DNA of 64,000 nt from Arthrobacter sp. ok362 (GTDB lineage Bacteria > Actinomycetota > Actinomycetes > Actinomycetales > Micrococcaceae): assembly GCF_900102785.1 (NCBI RefSeq), contig NZ_FNGC01000003.1, forward strand, positions 62,001 through 126,000. The letters run 5' to 3'. Under the pieces are notes generated by a model. The model was not told where the DNA came from and ran no database searches. It saw only the letters and a program-made list of their open reading frames with translations. The position numbers were made by a program, and so were the translations under genes. Shown one piece after another: positions 1 through 7,743 of the stretch (the stretch's first letter is position 1; each line of letters opens with the position of its first letter).

Positions 1-467
1 CGCTCTATGACGCGCTGGGCGGCACCTGGCGCGAGATCAAGGTGGCACGGGACCCCGAGGCAGCGCGCATCACGGAACTTACCGATTACGAGGCCTTCTG
101 CGGGATCACCCCAACGGCGGATGCGGGTATTGAGCACACTGTGACGGCGACCCAGCTCGCCACCATGCTGGCCTCGCGCAAGGCCGGCCTCAAGGACTTC
201 CACCTCATTGACGTGCGGGAGCAGGGGGAATACGAGATCGTCCGCATTGACGGGGCGGAGCTGATCCCGCAGGGCCGCATCCTTGCCGGGGAGGCGTGGC
301 AGGAACTGCCCCAGGACGCCGAAATCGTCTTCCACTGCAAGGGCGGAACGCGTTCCGCCGCGGTCCTGTCCGCCGCCCGCGCCGCCGGGTACGAGCGCGT
401 CAGCCACCTCGAGGGCGGCATTCTCGCCTGGGTCCGGGACGTGGAACCCGGGAAGCCGGTGTACTGA
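1..467 (+). CDS. moeZ: MoeZ/MoeB-type adenylyltransferase-sulfurtransferase, C-terminal part (5' end outside window)
   Basis: The open frame begins before the window; in-frame sequence from base 3 reads LYDALGGTWREIK, which matches the end of the ThiF/MoeB adenylation domain, so the GTG at 42 is not the true start. After a short linker comes a complete rhodanese domain whose active-site loop is CKGGTRS (CxxGxRS type) with the nucleophilic Cys present, followed by the usual GGILAW ending. Proteins of this architecture activate the C-terminus of ubiquitin-like sulfur carriers (MoaD, CysO, ThiS) with ATP and pass sulfur from the rhodanese Cys. Function rests on family knowledge; only the last part of the adenylation domain is visible. 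The gene ends 84 bases before an unrelated SDR gene. Confidence 0.85.
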   Translation, partial: LYDALGGTWREIKVARDPEAARITELTDYEAFCGITPTADAGIEHTVTATQLATMLASRKAGLKDFHLIDVREQGEYEIVRIDGAELIPQGRILAGEAWQELPQDAEIVFHCKGGTRSAAVLSAARAAGYERVSHLEGGILAWVRDVEPGKPVY

Positions 468-551
468 GGCCGGTCGGTCATCCGGCCAGCCACGTCGCGG
501 CCCGGAAAAACACTCTCCGCCAAGCGGCGCCCTCCAACGAAAGGCCTGGTC

Positions 552-1574
552 ATGAGCGAGGAATATACCGTGACGTCCCAGCGGAAGATTGGCTCCGGCC
601 TTGGCCGGGATTCGACGGCGGCCGAGGTCATCGCCGGCATCGACCTGACCGGGAAGACAGCGATCGTCACGGGCGGCTACTCGGGACTGGGCTTGGAGAC
701 CGTGCGGGCAATGGCCTCCGCCGGCGCCGCCGTTGTGGTGCCGGCCCGCCGGCCGGAGCACGCCCGCGACGTCCTCGCTGCGGCCGGCCTGGCGCCGGCA
801 ACCGTAGGCGGCGATGTCAGCGTTGCCGAGCTGGATCTGGCGGACCAGGGCAGTGTGAAGGATTTCGCCGCTGGCTTCCTGGCCGGCGCGGGGCCCGGCA
901 CAAGCCGCAGCCTGGACATCCTCATCAACAACGCCGCCATCATGGCAAGTCCGGAGCGCAGGGTGGGTCCCGGCTGGGAATCGCAGTTCGCCACGAACCA
1001 CCTGGGCCATTTTGCCCTCACCAACCTGCTGTGGCCGGCGCTTGCCGCGGCGCAGGGAGCCCGGGTGGTCTCGCTGTCCTCCACCGGCCACAAGCTCTCG
1101 GGGATCCGTTTTGATGACCTCAATTTCGACGCCGGCTACGACAAGTGGCGCGCCTACGGCCAGGCCAAGACGGCCAACGCGCTCTTCGCCATCCAGCTCG
1201 ATGCCCTGGGCCGGGACTTTGGCGTGCGGGCCTTCGCCGTGCATCCGGGCGGGATCATGACGGAACTGCAGCGGCACCTGCCGCGGGAGGAGATGATCGC
1301 CGCGGGCTGGATGGACCAGCACGGCAAGCTCGACCCGCGCTTCAAAACACCGGCGCAGGGCGCCGCCACCTCGGTCTGGGCCGCGACGGCGCCGGCGCTC
1401 GAGGGAATGGGCGGCGTCTACTGCGAGGACTGCGACATCGCCGAAGCCACGGTGCCGGGATCGCCTGAAGCGAGGATCAGGGGCGTGGATGCCCATGCGG
1501 TGGACCGGGAGGCTGCTGCGCGGCTGTGGCAGCTGTCGGCCGAAATGACCGGGATCAACGCTTTCCGCGGGTAG
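552..1574 (+). CDS. SDR family NAD(P)-dependent oxidoreductase (retinol dehydrogenase-like)
   Basis: A 340-residue classical-type short-chain dehydrogenase. The Rossmann dinucleotide motif TGGYSGLG lies at residues 40-47, the structural NNAA at 126-129, the catalytic Ser near 177 and the YGQAK catalytic Tyr/Lys at 202 and 206. All active-site residues are present, so it should be an active NAD(P)-dependent alcohol/ketone oxidoreductase; the substrate cannot be told. Length and the leading 30 residues resemble the longer retinol dehydrogenase/WW-oxidoreductase-like subgroup. The ATG at 552 follows a purine-rich AAAGG a few bases upstream. It stands alone, between the moeZ-type gene and the convergent hemA. 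Confidence 0.85.
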   Translation: MSEEYTVTSQRKIGSGLGRDSTAAEVIAGIDLTGKTAIVTGGYSGLGLETVRAMASAGAAVVVPARRPEHARDVLAAAGLAPATVGGDVSVAELDLADQGSVKDFAAGFLAGAGPGTSRSLDILINNAAIMASPERRVGPGWESQFATNHLGHFALTNLLWPALAAAQGARVVSLSSTGHKLSGIRFDDLNFDAGYDKWRAYGQAKTANALFAIQLDALGRDFGVRAFAVHPGGIMTELQRHLPREEMIAAGWMDQHGKLDPRFKTPAQGAATSVWAATAPALEGMGGVYCEDCDIAEATVPGSPEARIRGVDAHAVDREAAARLWQLSAEMTGINAFRG

Positions 1575-1597
1575 GTCCTGGATCAGTCCCGGGGCAG

Positions 1598-2977
1598 CTA
1601 CGCGGTTTCGCGGATGTCGCCCGCGGCGGAACCGGGATCGCCAGGGTTGTGGTCAGCGGCGTTGTGGTCCACGGGGCACGCGGCCGGGAAACCGGCAACA
1701 CCTGAGGCCGCTGCTCCGGGGGAGGGCTCCACCGTGATGCCGTACAGCGCCTCAAGACCGGCAACGTAGGCGTCCTGCTGTCCGTTGGAGGCCAGTTCGC
1801 GCGCCCGGACGGTGGGGACGTGCAGCAGTTGTTTCACCATCCGGCGCAGGGCGAATTCGACTTCCTCGGCGGCGGCGGTGCAGCCGTGCCGGGCCCGGAC
1901 CTTTTCCATCTCCGCGTCCAGGACGTTCATCGTGTGACGGCGCAAGGCGACAATCGCAGAGTCCACGGACCGGGCCTCGCGCTCCTGCTCAAAGGCGCTG
2001 GCCGCCCCGGACACGATGCTGCTGGCCTGCTCGAGCGACTCAGCCTGTTCCTGCGGTGCGGCCAGCCGGACGGATTCGAGCGTAAGCAGTTCGACGCCGT
2101 CGAGATCGCCGACCGCGGGGTCGAAGTCATGGGTCAGGGCGAGGTCGATCGCGATGAGCGGCTGGGGCGAGTTCGCCCGGATCCCGGCGAGTTCGTCCGC
2201 TTCGACCCGGCTGTCGGAGCCGCTGCAGCCGATCATGACGTCGGCCGCGGCAACTGCGGCCGGAAGGGTGTCCTCGTCCAGGGCCGTGCCGCCCCGGGTG
2301 GCGACGAAGCCGGCGGCGCGGCCGGAGGAGGAATAGACACAGACGTCGGTGCAGCCGCGTTCGCGCAGCAGCGACATGGTGGCTCCGGCGTAGGCGCCGG
2401 TCCCAAACACGACTGCTTTCTTGGCGGACCAGTCCGGGTCTTCCGACAGGTCCGTTGCGAGATCCAGCGCCACGGAGACGATGGAAAGGCCGCGCGAACC
2501 CAGCGCCGTCTGGGCGCCGACGTCCTTGGCGGTCTTGGACGCGGCCTGGAACAGCCGGACCAGGCCGGAGCTGGCTGTGCCCTCGTGCTGGGCCGTGATC
2601 AAGGCGCGGCGGACCTGTCCGGCAATTTCGCGTTCGCCGACCACGGCCGAGTCCAGTCCGGAACTAACCGAGAAGAGGTGCTGGCTGACTTCGGCGCCGG
2701 TGCGGGTGCTGAAGGCGCGGGAGACGAGCTGGTCGTTGAGTCCGCTGGCTCCGCTGATCTGGCTGATCAGGGCCGCCCGGGCCGCGGCGACCGCATCAGG
2801 ATGGGGCGCTTCACCGTAAATTTCAAAGCGGTTGCAGGTGGCAAGGACAACGGCACCCGCCACGGCCGGCGATCCGGCGAGGGCGGATGTGGCAAGCCCG
2901 GAAGCGCCGGTGCTCAACTGAGCAACGGTTTCGAGGTCGATGTCGGCGTGTGTAGCCACCAATGAGAAAAGAACCAC
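1598..2977 (-). CDS. hemA: Glutamyl-tRNA reductase, with C-terminal CPVDH tail motif
   Basis: Reduces the glutamate on glutamyl-tRNA to glutamate-1-semialdehyde with NADPH, the committed step of heme synthesis. The 459-residue protein starts [16 protein letters not shown], carries the active-site Cys48 in TCNRFE, then the conserved [13 protein letters not shown] stretch, an NADPH-binding FGTGAYAG motif, and a C-terminal dimerisation helix. The frame is open further upstream, but the GTG at 2977 is chosen because homology begins there and a TATGAT -10 element lies only 9 bases before it, suggesting a leaderless mRNA. The last ~45 residues are a Gly/Ala/Asp-rich tail containing CPVDH (Cys434), which resembles a heme regulatory motif. 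It is divergent from hemE. Confidence 0.95.
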   Translation of the reverse strand: MVLFSLVATHADIDLETVAQLSTGASGLATSALAGSPAVAGAVVLATCNRFEIYGEAPHPDAVAAARAALISQISGASGLNDQLVSRAFSTRTGAEVSQHLFSVSSGLDSAVVGEREIAGQVRRALITAQHEGTASSGLVRLFQAASKTAKDVGAQTALGSRGLSIVSVALDLATDLSEDPDWSAKKAVVFGTGAYAGATMSLLRERGCTDVCVYSSSGRAAGFVATRGGTALDEDTLPAAVAAADVMIGCSGSDSRVEADELAGIRANSPQPLIAIDLALTHDFDPAVGDLDGVELLTLESVRLAAPQEQAESLEQASSIVSGAASAFEQEREARSVDSAIVALRRHTMNVLDAEMEKVRARHGCTAAAEEVEFALRRMVKQLLHVPTVRARELASNGQQDAYVAGLEALYGITVEPSPGAAASGVAGFPAACPVDHNAADHNPGDPGSAAGDIRETA

Positions 2978-2986
2978 AGCACGACC

Positions 2987-2992
2987 ATCATA
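2987..2992 (-). promoter_or_regulatory. Candidate -10 element of hemA (leaderless start)
   Basis: TATGAT on the minus strand, a near-consensus sigma-A -10 hexamer, ends 9 bases before the chosen GTG of hemA. A TTGTTC lies 19 bases upstream as a weak, widely spaced -35. Transcription would start at or very near the GTG, leaving no room for a Shine-Dalgarno, which fits the leaderless genes common in actinobacteria. Inference from position only. Confidence 0.45.
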
Positions 2993-3105
2993 GCTTTTTC
3001 GTGTCCGCGTAGAACAACTGTCCGGCGTGGGCTCCGGCACCTGGGCGTGTGATTCCCGCCACGGCGCAGCCCGGGATGGCCGGCGTGACAGGCTGTCGTT
3101 ATCTT

Positions 3106-3127
3106 TTGGGCACAAATTTGGGCACAA
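3106..3127. promoter_or_regulatory. Tandem TTGGGCACAA repeat in the hemA-hemE divergent region
   Basis: Two exact copies of TTGGGCACAA (3106-3115 and 3118-3127) sit 12 bases apart, just before the hemE ATG at 3136. Each copy is itself a partial palindrome (TTG...CAA). Roughly helical spacing and a position between two divergent heme genes suggest a regulator site, but no known regulator consensus was recognised. Confidence 0.4.
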
Positions 3128-3135
3128 TCGAAGGC

Positions 3136-4266
3136 ATGACTCCAAGCGCTGCGGCACGTGCCGGCACGACAAAATTCAGTACGTCCGAACACGGCACTTC
3201 CGGCGGCCTCGATGCCGGCCACCCGCTGATGGACGGCCGCACCGCAGGTTCCCCGCTGATCACCGCCTACCGCGGCGGCAAGCCCTCCCGCCGTCCGGTC
3301 TGGTTCATGCGCCAGGCTGGCCGCTCGCTGCCCGAATACCTCAAGATCCGTGAGGGCGTCGCGATGCTGGACTCGTGCCTGCGCCCGGAGTTGGCTTCCG
3401 AGATCACCCTGCAGCCGGTCCGCCGCCACGACGTCGATGCCGCCATCTTCTTCTCGGACATTGTCATCCCGCTCAAGCTGGCCGGCGTCGGTGTGGACAT
3501 CGTGCCCGGCGTCGGACCCGTCCTGGACAAACCGGTCCGCACGGCCGCCGACGTCGCCGCCCTGCCGCAGCTGACCTGGGAGGCCCTGGAGCCCATCCGC
3601 GAAGCCGTCCGGCTCACGGTCGCCGAACTCGGCAGCACCCCGCTGATCGGCTTCGCCGGCGCGCCCTTCACCCTCGCCGCGTACATGGTGGAAGGCAAAC
3701 CTTCCCGCGACCACCTCGGCCCCCGCACCATGATGCACGCCGACCCCGAGACCTGGACTGCCCTGGCCAACTGGGCCGCCGATGCCTCCGGCATGTTCCT
3801 CCGTGCCCAGCTGGAAGCCGGCGCCTCGGCCGGCCAGCTCTTCGACTCCTGGGCCGGTTCGCTGGGTTTGGCCGACTACCAGCGCTATGTGGCGCCGGCG
3901 TCGTCCCGTGCACTGGATCATGTCCGCCACCTCGGCGCACCGCTGATCCACTTCGGCACCGGCACCTCGGAACTGCTCGTCGCGATGCGCGACGTCGGCG
4001 TCGACGTCGTGGGGGTCGACTACCGGCTGCCGCTGGACGAAGCCAACCGCCGCCTCGGCGGCACCGTTCCGCTGCAGGGCAACATCGACCCGGCCCTGCT
4101 CTCGGCACCGTGGGAGGTCCTCGAAGCGCACGTCCGCGACGTGATCGCGGCCGGCTCCGCGGCGCCCGGGCACGTGGTGAACCTCGGCCACGGGGTGCCG
4201 CCGGAGACGGATCCTGAGGTGCTCACGCGCGTGGTCGAACTCATCCACTCCATCGCTCCGGAGTAA
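3136..4266 (+). CDS. hemE: Uroporphyrinogen decarboxylase
   Basis: Removes four carboxyl groups from uroporphyrinogen III to give coproporphyrinogen III. The 376-residue product has the signature [16 protein letters not shown] (residues 53-68), the FFSDIVIP stretch with the catalytic-region Asp, [10 protein letters not shown], and the C-terminal [13 protein letters not shown] motif. The ATG at 3136 gives an N-terminal extension of about 40 low-complexity residues before homology begins; an upstream ATG at 3049 would add 29 more and run through the tandem repeat region, so it is disfavoured. First gene of the plus-strand heme operon, with 4 bases to the next gene. Confidence 0.95.
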   Translation: MTPSAAARAGTTKFSTSEHGTSGGLDAGHPLMDGRTAGSPLITAYRGGKPSRRPVWFMRQAGRSLPEYLKIREGVAMLDSCLRPELASEITLQPVRRHDVDAAIFFSDIVIPLKLAGVGVDIVPGVGPVLDKPVRTAADVAALPQLTWEALEPIREAVRLTVAELGSTPLIGFAGAPFTLAAYMVEGKPSRDHLGPRTMMHADPETWTALANWAADASGMFLRAQLEAGASAGQLFDSWAGSLGLADYQRYVAPASSRALDHVRHLGAPLIHFGTGTSELLVAMRDVGVDVVGVDYRLPLDEANRRLGGTVPLQGNIDPALLSAPWEVLEAHVRDVIAAGSAAPGHVVNLGHGVPPETDPEVLTRVVELIHSIAPE

Positions 4267-4270
4267 GGGC

Positions 4271-5770
4271 GTGGACGCGGCCCCCGCCGGGACTGACTTG
4301 GAAGGCACCGCCGTCGTGATTGGGGGCGGGATCTCCGGCCTGCTCGCGGCCCGGGAATTCGCCCGGGCCGGCGTCCGCACCACCGTCCTGGAAGCAAGCG
4401 AGGCCTGGGGCGGCTGCGTCGGCAACCATGCCGTGGCCGGATTGACCCTGGACAGCGGGGCGGAGTCTTTCGCCACCCGCACCGCCGCCGTAGCCGATCT
4501 CGCCGCGGAGCTCGGGTTGGCTGGCGAGATCGTCGCTCCGAACCCCGGCGGTGCCTGGGTCCAGCTGCCCGACGGCCCGCGGGAACTGCCCAAGACCGGG
4601 GTGCTGGGCATCCCGGCCAGCCCGTGGGACCCGGAAGTCCGCCGGTCGCTGGGCCTGCTGGGTTCCCTCCGCGCCTCCATCGATGCCGTGCTGCCGGCCT
4701 CGCTGGGCACCGGTGCCGAGGCAACGAGCGTGTCAGCCCTGGTCCGCCGGCGGATGGGCAGCCGGGTCCTGGACCGACTCGTGGCGCCGGTTGTCGGCGG
4801 CGTCCACTCGGCCGATCCCTCAGTGCTCGACGTCGACATGGTGGCCCCCGGACTGCGGGCCGGCATCCGTCAGCACGGTTCCCTCGCCGCCGCCGTCGCG
4901 GCCCAGCGCAGGGGAGCGGCGGGTGCCACAGCCGGACCGGCCGGGCCTGCGAAGGCCCAGTCCGCAGGGCTCCAGAAAGCCGGGTCCGCCGTCGCTGGGC
5001 TGCGCGGCGGAATGCACACCCTCGTCGCCGCCCTGCTCGCCGATCTGCGCCAGCGCGGCGTCACCCTGCTCAACGGCACCCCGGCCAGGTCGGTGCAGCG
5101 CACAGCCGACGGCTGGCGCGTGGCCACTGACCAGGCCACCTTCGACGCCGGACGCCTCGTGGTTGCGGTGGAGGGTCCCGCCGCCGTCGGGCTGCTTGAG
5201 GAAACCTTGCCGGAACTTGCCGGCCTTCGCTCCGACGCCGGACCCGATGTCAGCCTGGTCACCCTTGTGGTGGATCTCCCGGCCCTGGACACGGCGCCAC
5301 GCGGCACCGGCGTGCTTGTGGCGCCGCAGAGCCCGGGCGTGCAGGCCAAGGCGCTGACCCACGCCACCGCCAAATGGGCCTGGCTGGCGGAGCGGACAGG
5401 CCCGGGAAGGCATGTGCTTCGGCTCTCCTACGGACGCGCTGCCGCCCCAGGGGCAACGCCGGAGTCCGGAGGCGGAGGAGCGGCCGCAGCGCCGCGCTCT
5501 GAAGAGGAACTGTTCCGCGCAGCGCTGGCTGACGCCTCGGCCCTGCTTGGCGTTTCGGTCAGCGCCGCGGATGTGGCGGGTTGGGACGTGGTCCGCTGGG
5601 CCGGTGCGTTGCCCTTTGCGTCGCTGGGCCACAGGCAGCGCGTCGCGGCCGTCCGGAGCATCTGTGCCGCGGACGGCACCCTTGCCGTGGTGGGCGGCTG
5701 GCTGTCCGGCAACGGCCTGGCCGCGATCGTGGCCGACACCCCGCGGCAGGTCCGCACGCTGTTGTCCTGA
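4271..5770 (+). CDS. hemY: Coproporphyrinogen III oxidase (HemY/CgoX-type FAD enzyme)
   Basis: The 499-residue FAD protein begins with the dinucleotide motif VVIGGGISGLLAAREFARAG and shows the amine-oxidase-like fold: GRLVVAVEG in the middle and GGWLSGNGLAAIVAD at the C-terminus for FAD contact. In actinobacteria and firmicutes this family oxidises coproporphyrinogen III to coproporphyrin III (CgoX) rather than acting on protoporphyrinogen; the presence of chdC and cpfC in the same locus supports that route. A low-complexity Ala/Gly insert (roughly residues 215-240) and a Gly-rich loop near 395-410 interrupt the domain. Start GTG at 4271, 4 bases after hemE. Confidence 0.92.
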   Translation: MDAAPAGTDLEGTAVVIGGGISGLLAAREFARAGVRTTVLEASEAWGGCVGNHAVAGLTLDSGAESFATRTAAVADLAAELGLAGEIVAPNPGGAWVQLPDGPRELPKTGVLGIPASPWDPEVRRSLGLLGSLRASIDAVLPASLGTGAEATSVSALVRRRMGSRVLDRLVAPVVGGVHSADPSVLDVDMVAPGLRAGIRQHGSLAAAVAAQRRGAAGATAGPAGPAKAQSAGLQKAGSAVAGLRGGMHTLVAALLADLRQRGVTLLNGTPARSVQRTADGWRVATDQATFDAGRLVVAVEGPAAVGLLEETLPELAGLRSDAGPDVSLVTLVVDLPALDTAPRGTGVLVAPQSPGVQAKALTHATAKWAWLAERTGPGRHVLRLSYGRAAAPGATPESGGGGAAAAPRSEEELFRAALADASALLGVSVSAADVAGWDVVRWAGALPFASLGHRQRVAAVRSICAADGTLAVVGGWLSGNGLAAIVADTPRQVRTLLS

Positions 5771-5983
5771 AGGCGGTCGCTCGACGCAGCTGCCCTCGCC
5801 GTGGCTGCCTCATTTCGCCCGCCCTGAACGCGCTCCTTGGAGTCCCAAAAGCACCCGCAGTCACAGGAATAACAGCGGCTCCAAGGGCACCCTGAAATCC
5901 TTCGGTCCCGTGGGTTTCCTGCCAAGATTCCGCGGTTTTTGCAAGTTTTTCCTGCCGGCCGATTCCGGCTAGGGTCGATGACC

Positions 5984-6844
5984 ATGGTTATTTTCAGGTC
6001 CAAGGTGTCCACAACGAAGACCGGGCGCCATCGGGGCCTTCGCCGCGGCGCGGTGGCAGCCGCGCTCGGGGCGGTGCTGGTTGCCACCGCAGGGGTTCCG
6101 GCCTCACATGCGGCCACAGGGTTGTCCGCGGCGGCGTCCACTGCGACGTCAGCGCAGGGCTCGCTGACCCTCGGCCTCGATGACGTGCTGGACAACCTGC
6201 TGGGCTCCTCGACGACGCCGAGCCCCTCGCCGTCCGCCGGCTCGGGCGAGGCCACCCCTTCGCGGCAACCGTCGCACGGCAGTAGCCCGGAACCCAGCGA
6301 CCCCGAGCCCAACGACCCCGAGCCCAGCAATCCCGAACCCACGGCCCCGCGCACCAGCACCCCGCCGTCGAGCACCCCGCCGCCGAGCACCCCGTCCGCG
6401 AAAGCTGCGCCGCCCGCCGGGCCGCGGGTCCCCGGCGCGCCGCCCGCCGCCCCGGCGCCGGGAGCTCCCGCCGCAGGCGGATCAGCCGGGTCCGTTCCTG
6501 CTTTGCCGACCGGCGGGCAGGCTCCCGGCCAGCCGGCACCGGGCAGCGGCGGCGCCGACCAGGCGGCCGAACCCCAGCCCGGAGCCGAAGTGCCGGCCGC
6601 AGGCAGCGGGACCAGCACGCAGGCGACGCCCTCGAAGTCGGCCACACCGCACGCGTCCCCAGTCGGTTCAAACAGAGTCGAACCGACCACGGCCACGGCC
6701 AAGGGCCACTCCGGCAACACCTCCCTGCAGGCAACTTCGGCGGTGGAGCCCGCCGGGCCGTCCCCGCTGATCGGCTGGGGCATCTGCCTGGTGGTGCTCT
6801 CACTCGGCGCCGGCGTCGCGGTCGTCCGGATGCGCCGGAGCTGA
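5984..6844 (+). CDS. Proline/serine-rich secreted, C-terminally membrane-anchored protein of unknown function
   Basis: Not recognised as any characterised family. About 286 residues: a basic N-terminus (KTGRHRGLRRG) followed by a hydrophobic stretch and ASHA signal-peptidase-like site, a short region (LGLDDVLDNLLG), then a long Pro/Ser/Glu/Ala-rich stretch with imperfect (S/N)DPEP and STPP(S/P) repeats, and a final transmembrane helix (LIGWGICLVVLSLGAGVAVV) ended by RMRRS. This is the layout of a surface-exposed stalk anchored by its C-terminus; there is no LPXTG before the helix. ATG 5984 has AGGG 9 bases upstream; ATG 5978 in frame is an alternative. It interrupts the heme operon between hemY and chdC and is followed by a strong terminator, so it may end the first transcript. 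Confidence 0.7.
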   Translation: MVIFRSKVSTTKTGRHRGLRRGAVAAALGAVLVATAGVPASHAATGLSAAASTATSAQGSLTLGLDDVLDNLLGSSTTPSPSPSAGSGEATPSRQPSHGSSPEPSDPEPNDPEPSNPEPTAPRTSTPPSSTPPPSTPSAKAAPPAGPRVPGAPPAAPAPGAPAAGGSAGSVPALPTGGQAPGQPAPGSGGADQAAEPQPGAEVPAAGSGTSTQATPSKSATPHASPVGSNRVEPTTATAKGHSGNTSLQATSAVEPAGPSPLIGWGICLVVLSLGAGVAVVRMRRS

Positions 6845-6928
6845 CAGACGGTTCTCGCGCGGACCCGCCGGGAGCGGACCCGCAGCCGCGGACCCGCCGG
6901 ACGCGGCCCCGCTCCCGGGTGTGAAATA

Positions 6929-6961
6929 AAGCACTTCTACGCTCTGTAGAAGTGCTTTTTT
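6929..6961 (+). terminator. Rho-independent terminator after the proline-rich gene
   Basis: A perfect 12-bp stem (AAGCACTTCTAC with its complement), 5-base loop GCTCT and a run of six T. It lies inside the heme locus, 35 bases before chdC, so chdC onward needs readthrough or its own promoter. Confidence 0.9.
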
Positions 6962-6996
6962 CGACTTACCCGCAGAGAGGGGGCAGACTGGTATGC

Positions 6997-7743
6997 ATGA
7001 GCCACACTTCTGCCGAATCTGTCACTAAAACCGGAATCCCCGCCCCCGGAGAGTCAGTAGCCGGGGCATCGGCGCCCCAGGATTCAACCGAGCAGTTCTT
7101 CACCTTGTGGACCGTTTTCAAGCGGTCCGCTGACGTGCTCCGCGACGCCGCAGCGGCAGAGGACTTCGAGTCCCTCATGGCACGTCTCGCCGGCGACGGC
7201 GTGGTCCACCGCGGCAGCTACGACGTTTCCGCCATGCGCGCGGACGCCGACGTCATGGTCTGGCTGCACGGGCCGAAGCCCGAGGCCCTGCAGCGGGCGG
7301 TCCGGGACATCCGGCGCAGCAAGCTCTTCGCCGGCACCGAGATCGTCTGGTCCGCCATGGGCGTGCACCGCGAGGCCGAGTTCGCCAAGAACCACACGCC
7401 GGCCTACTCCCGCGGCGTCGCACCGGCCGAGTGGCTGTGCGTCTACCCCTTCGTCCGCTCCTACGAGTGGTACCTCCTCCCGGACGCCGAGCGCGGCGCC
7501 ATGCTCCGCGACCACGGCATGCTGGGCCGCGACTTCCCGCAGGTCATCTCCAACACGGTCTCCTCCTTCGCCCTGGGCGACTGGGAGTGGATCCTCGGTC
7601 TGGAAGCCCCCGAGCTCGTGGACCTCGTGGACCTGATGCGGCACTTGCGCGCCACGGACGCGCGCCATCACGTCCGCGAGGAAGTCCCGTTCTACACCGG
7701 CCGCCGCGTCACCGCCGCCGAGATCGCCGAGGTCCTTGCATGA
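6997..7743 (+). CDS. chdC: Coproheme decarboxylase (ChdC/HemQ, chlorite-dismutase fold)
   Basis: Converts iron-coproporphyrin III (coproheme) to heme B with hydrogen peroxide, the last step of the coproporphyrin-dependent pathway. The 248-residue protein shows the actinobacterial YPFVRSYEWY motif, whose first Tyr (residue 150) matches the catalytic radical Tyr of the family, and HGMLGR with His173 in the position of the proximal heme ligand. The first ~30 residues are a Ser/Ala/Pro-rich extension. ATG 6997 chosen over an in-frame upstream start because the latter would lie inside the terminator. Its TGA overlaps the ATG of the ferrochelatase gene, so the two are translationally coupled. Confidence 0.93.
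   Translation: MSHTSAESVTKTGIPAPGESVAGASAPQDSTEQFFTLWTVFKRSADVLRDAAAAEDFESLMARLAGDGVVHRGSYDVSAMRADADVMVWLHGPKPEALQRAVRDIRRSKLFAGTEIVWSAMGVHREAEFAKNHTPAYSRGVAPAEWLCVYPFVRSYEWYLLPDAERGAMLRDHGMLGRDFPQVISNTVSSFALGDWEWILGLEAPELVDLVDLMRHLRATDARHHVREEVPFYTGRRVTAAEIAEVLA

Noticed and set aside
1820..2965. Long plus-strand open frame antisense to hemA
   Set aside because: HemA on the minus strand has all family motifs; the plus frame is Gly/Asp/Arg-rich with no domain and is a high-GC shadow.
2914..4866. 650-residue minus-strand open frame across hemE and hemY
   Set aside because: It is a shadow of two clearly recognised genes on the other strand and begins inside hemY.
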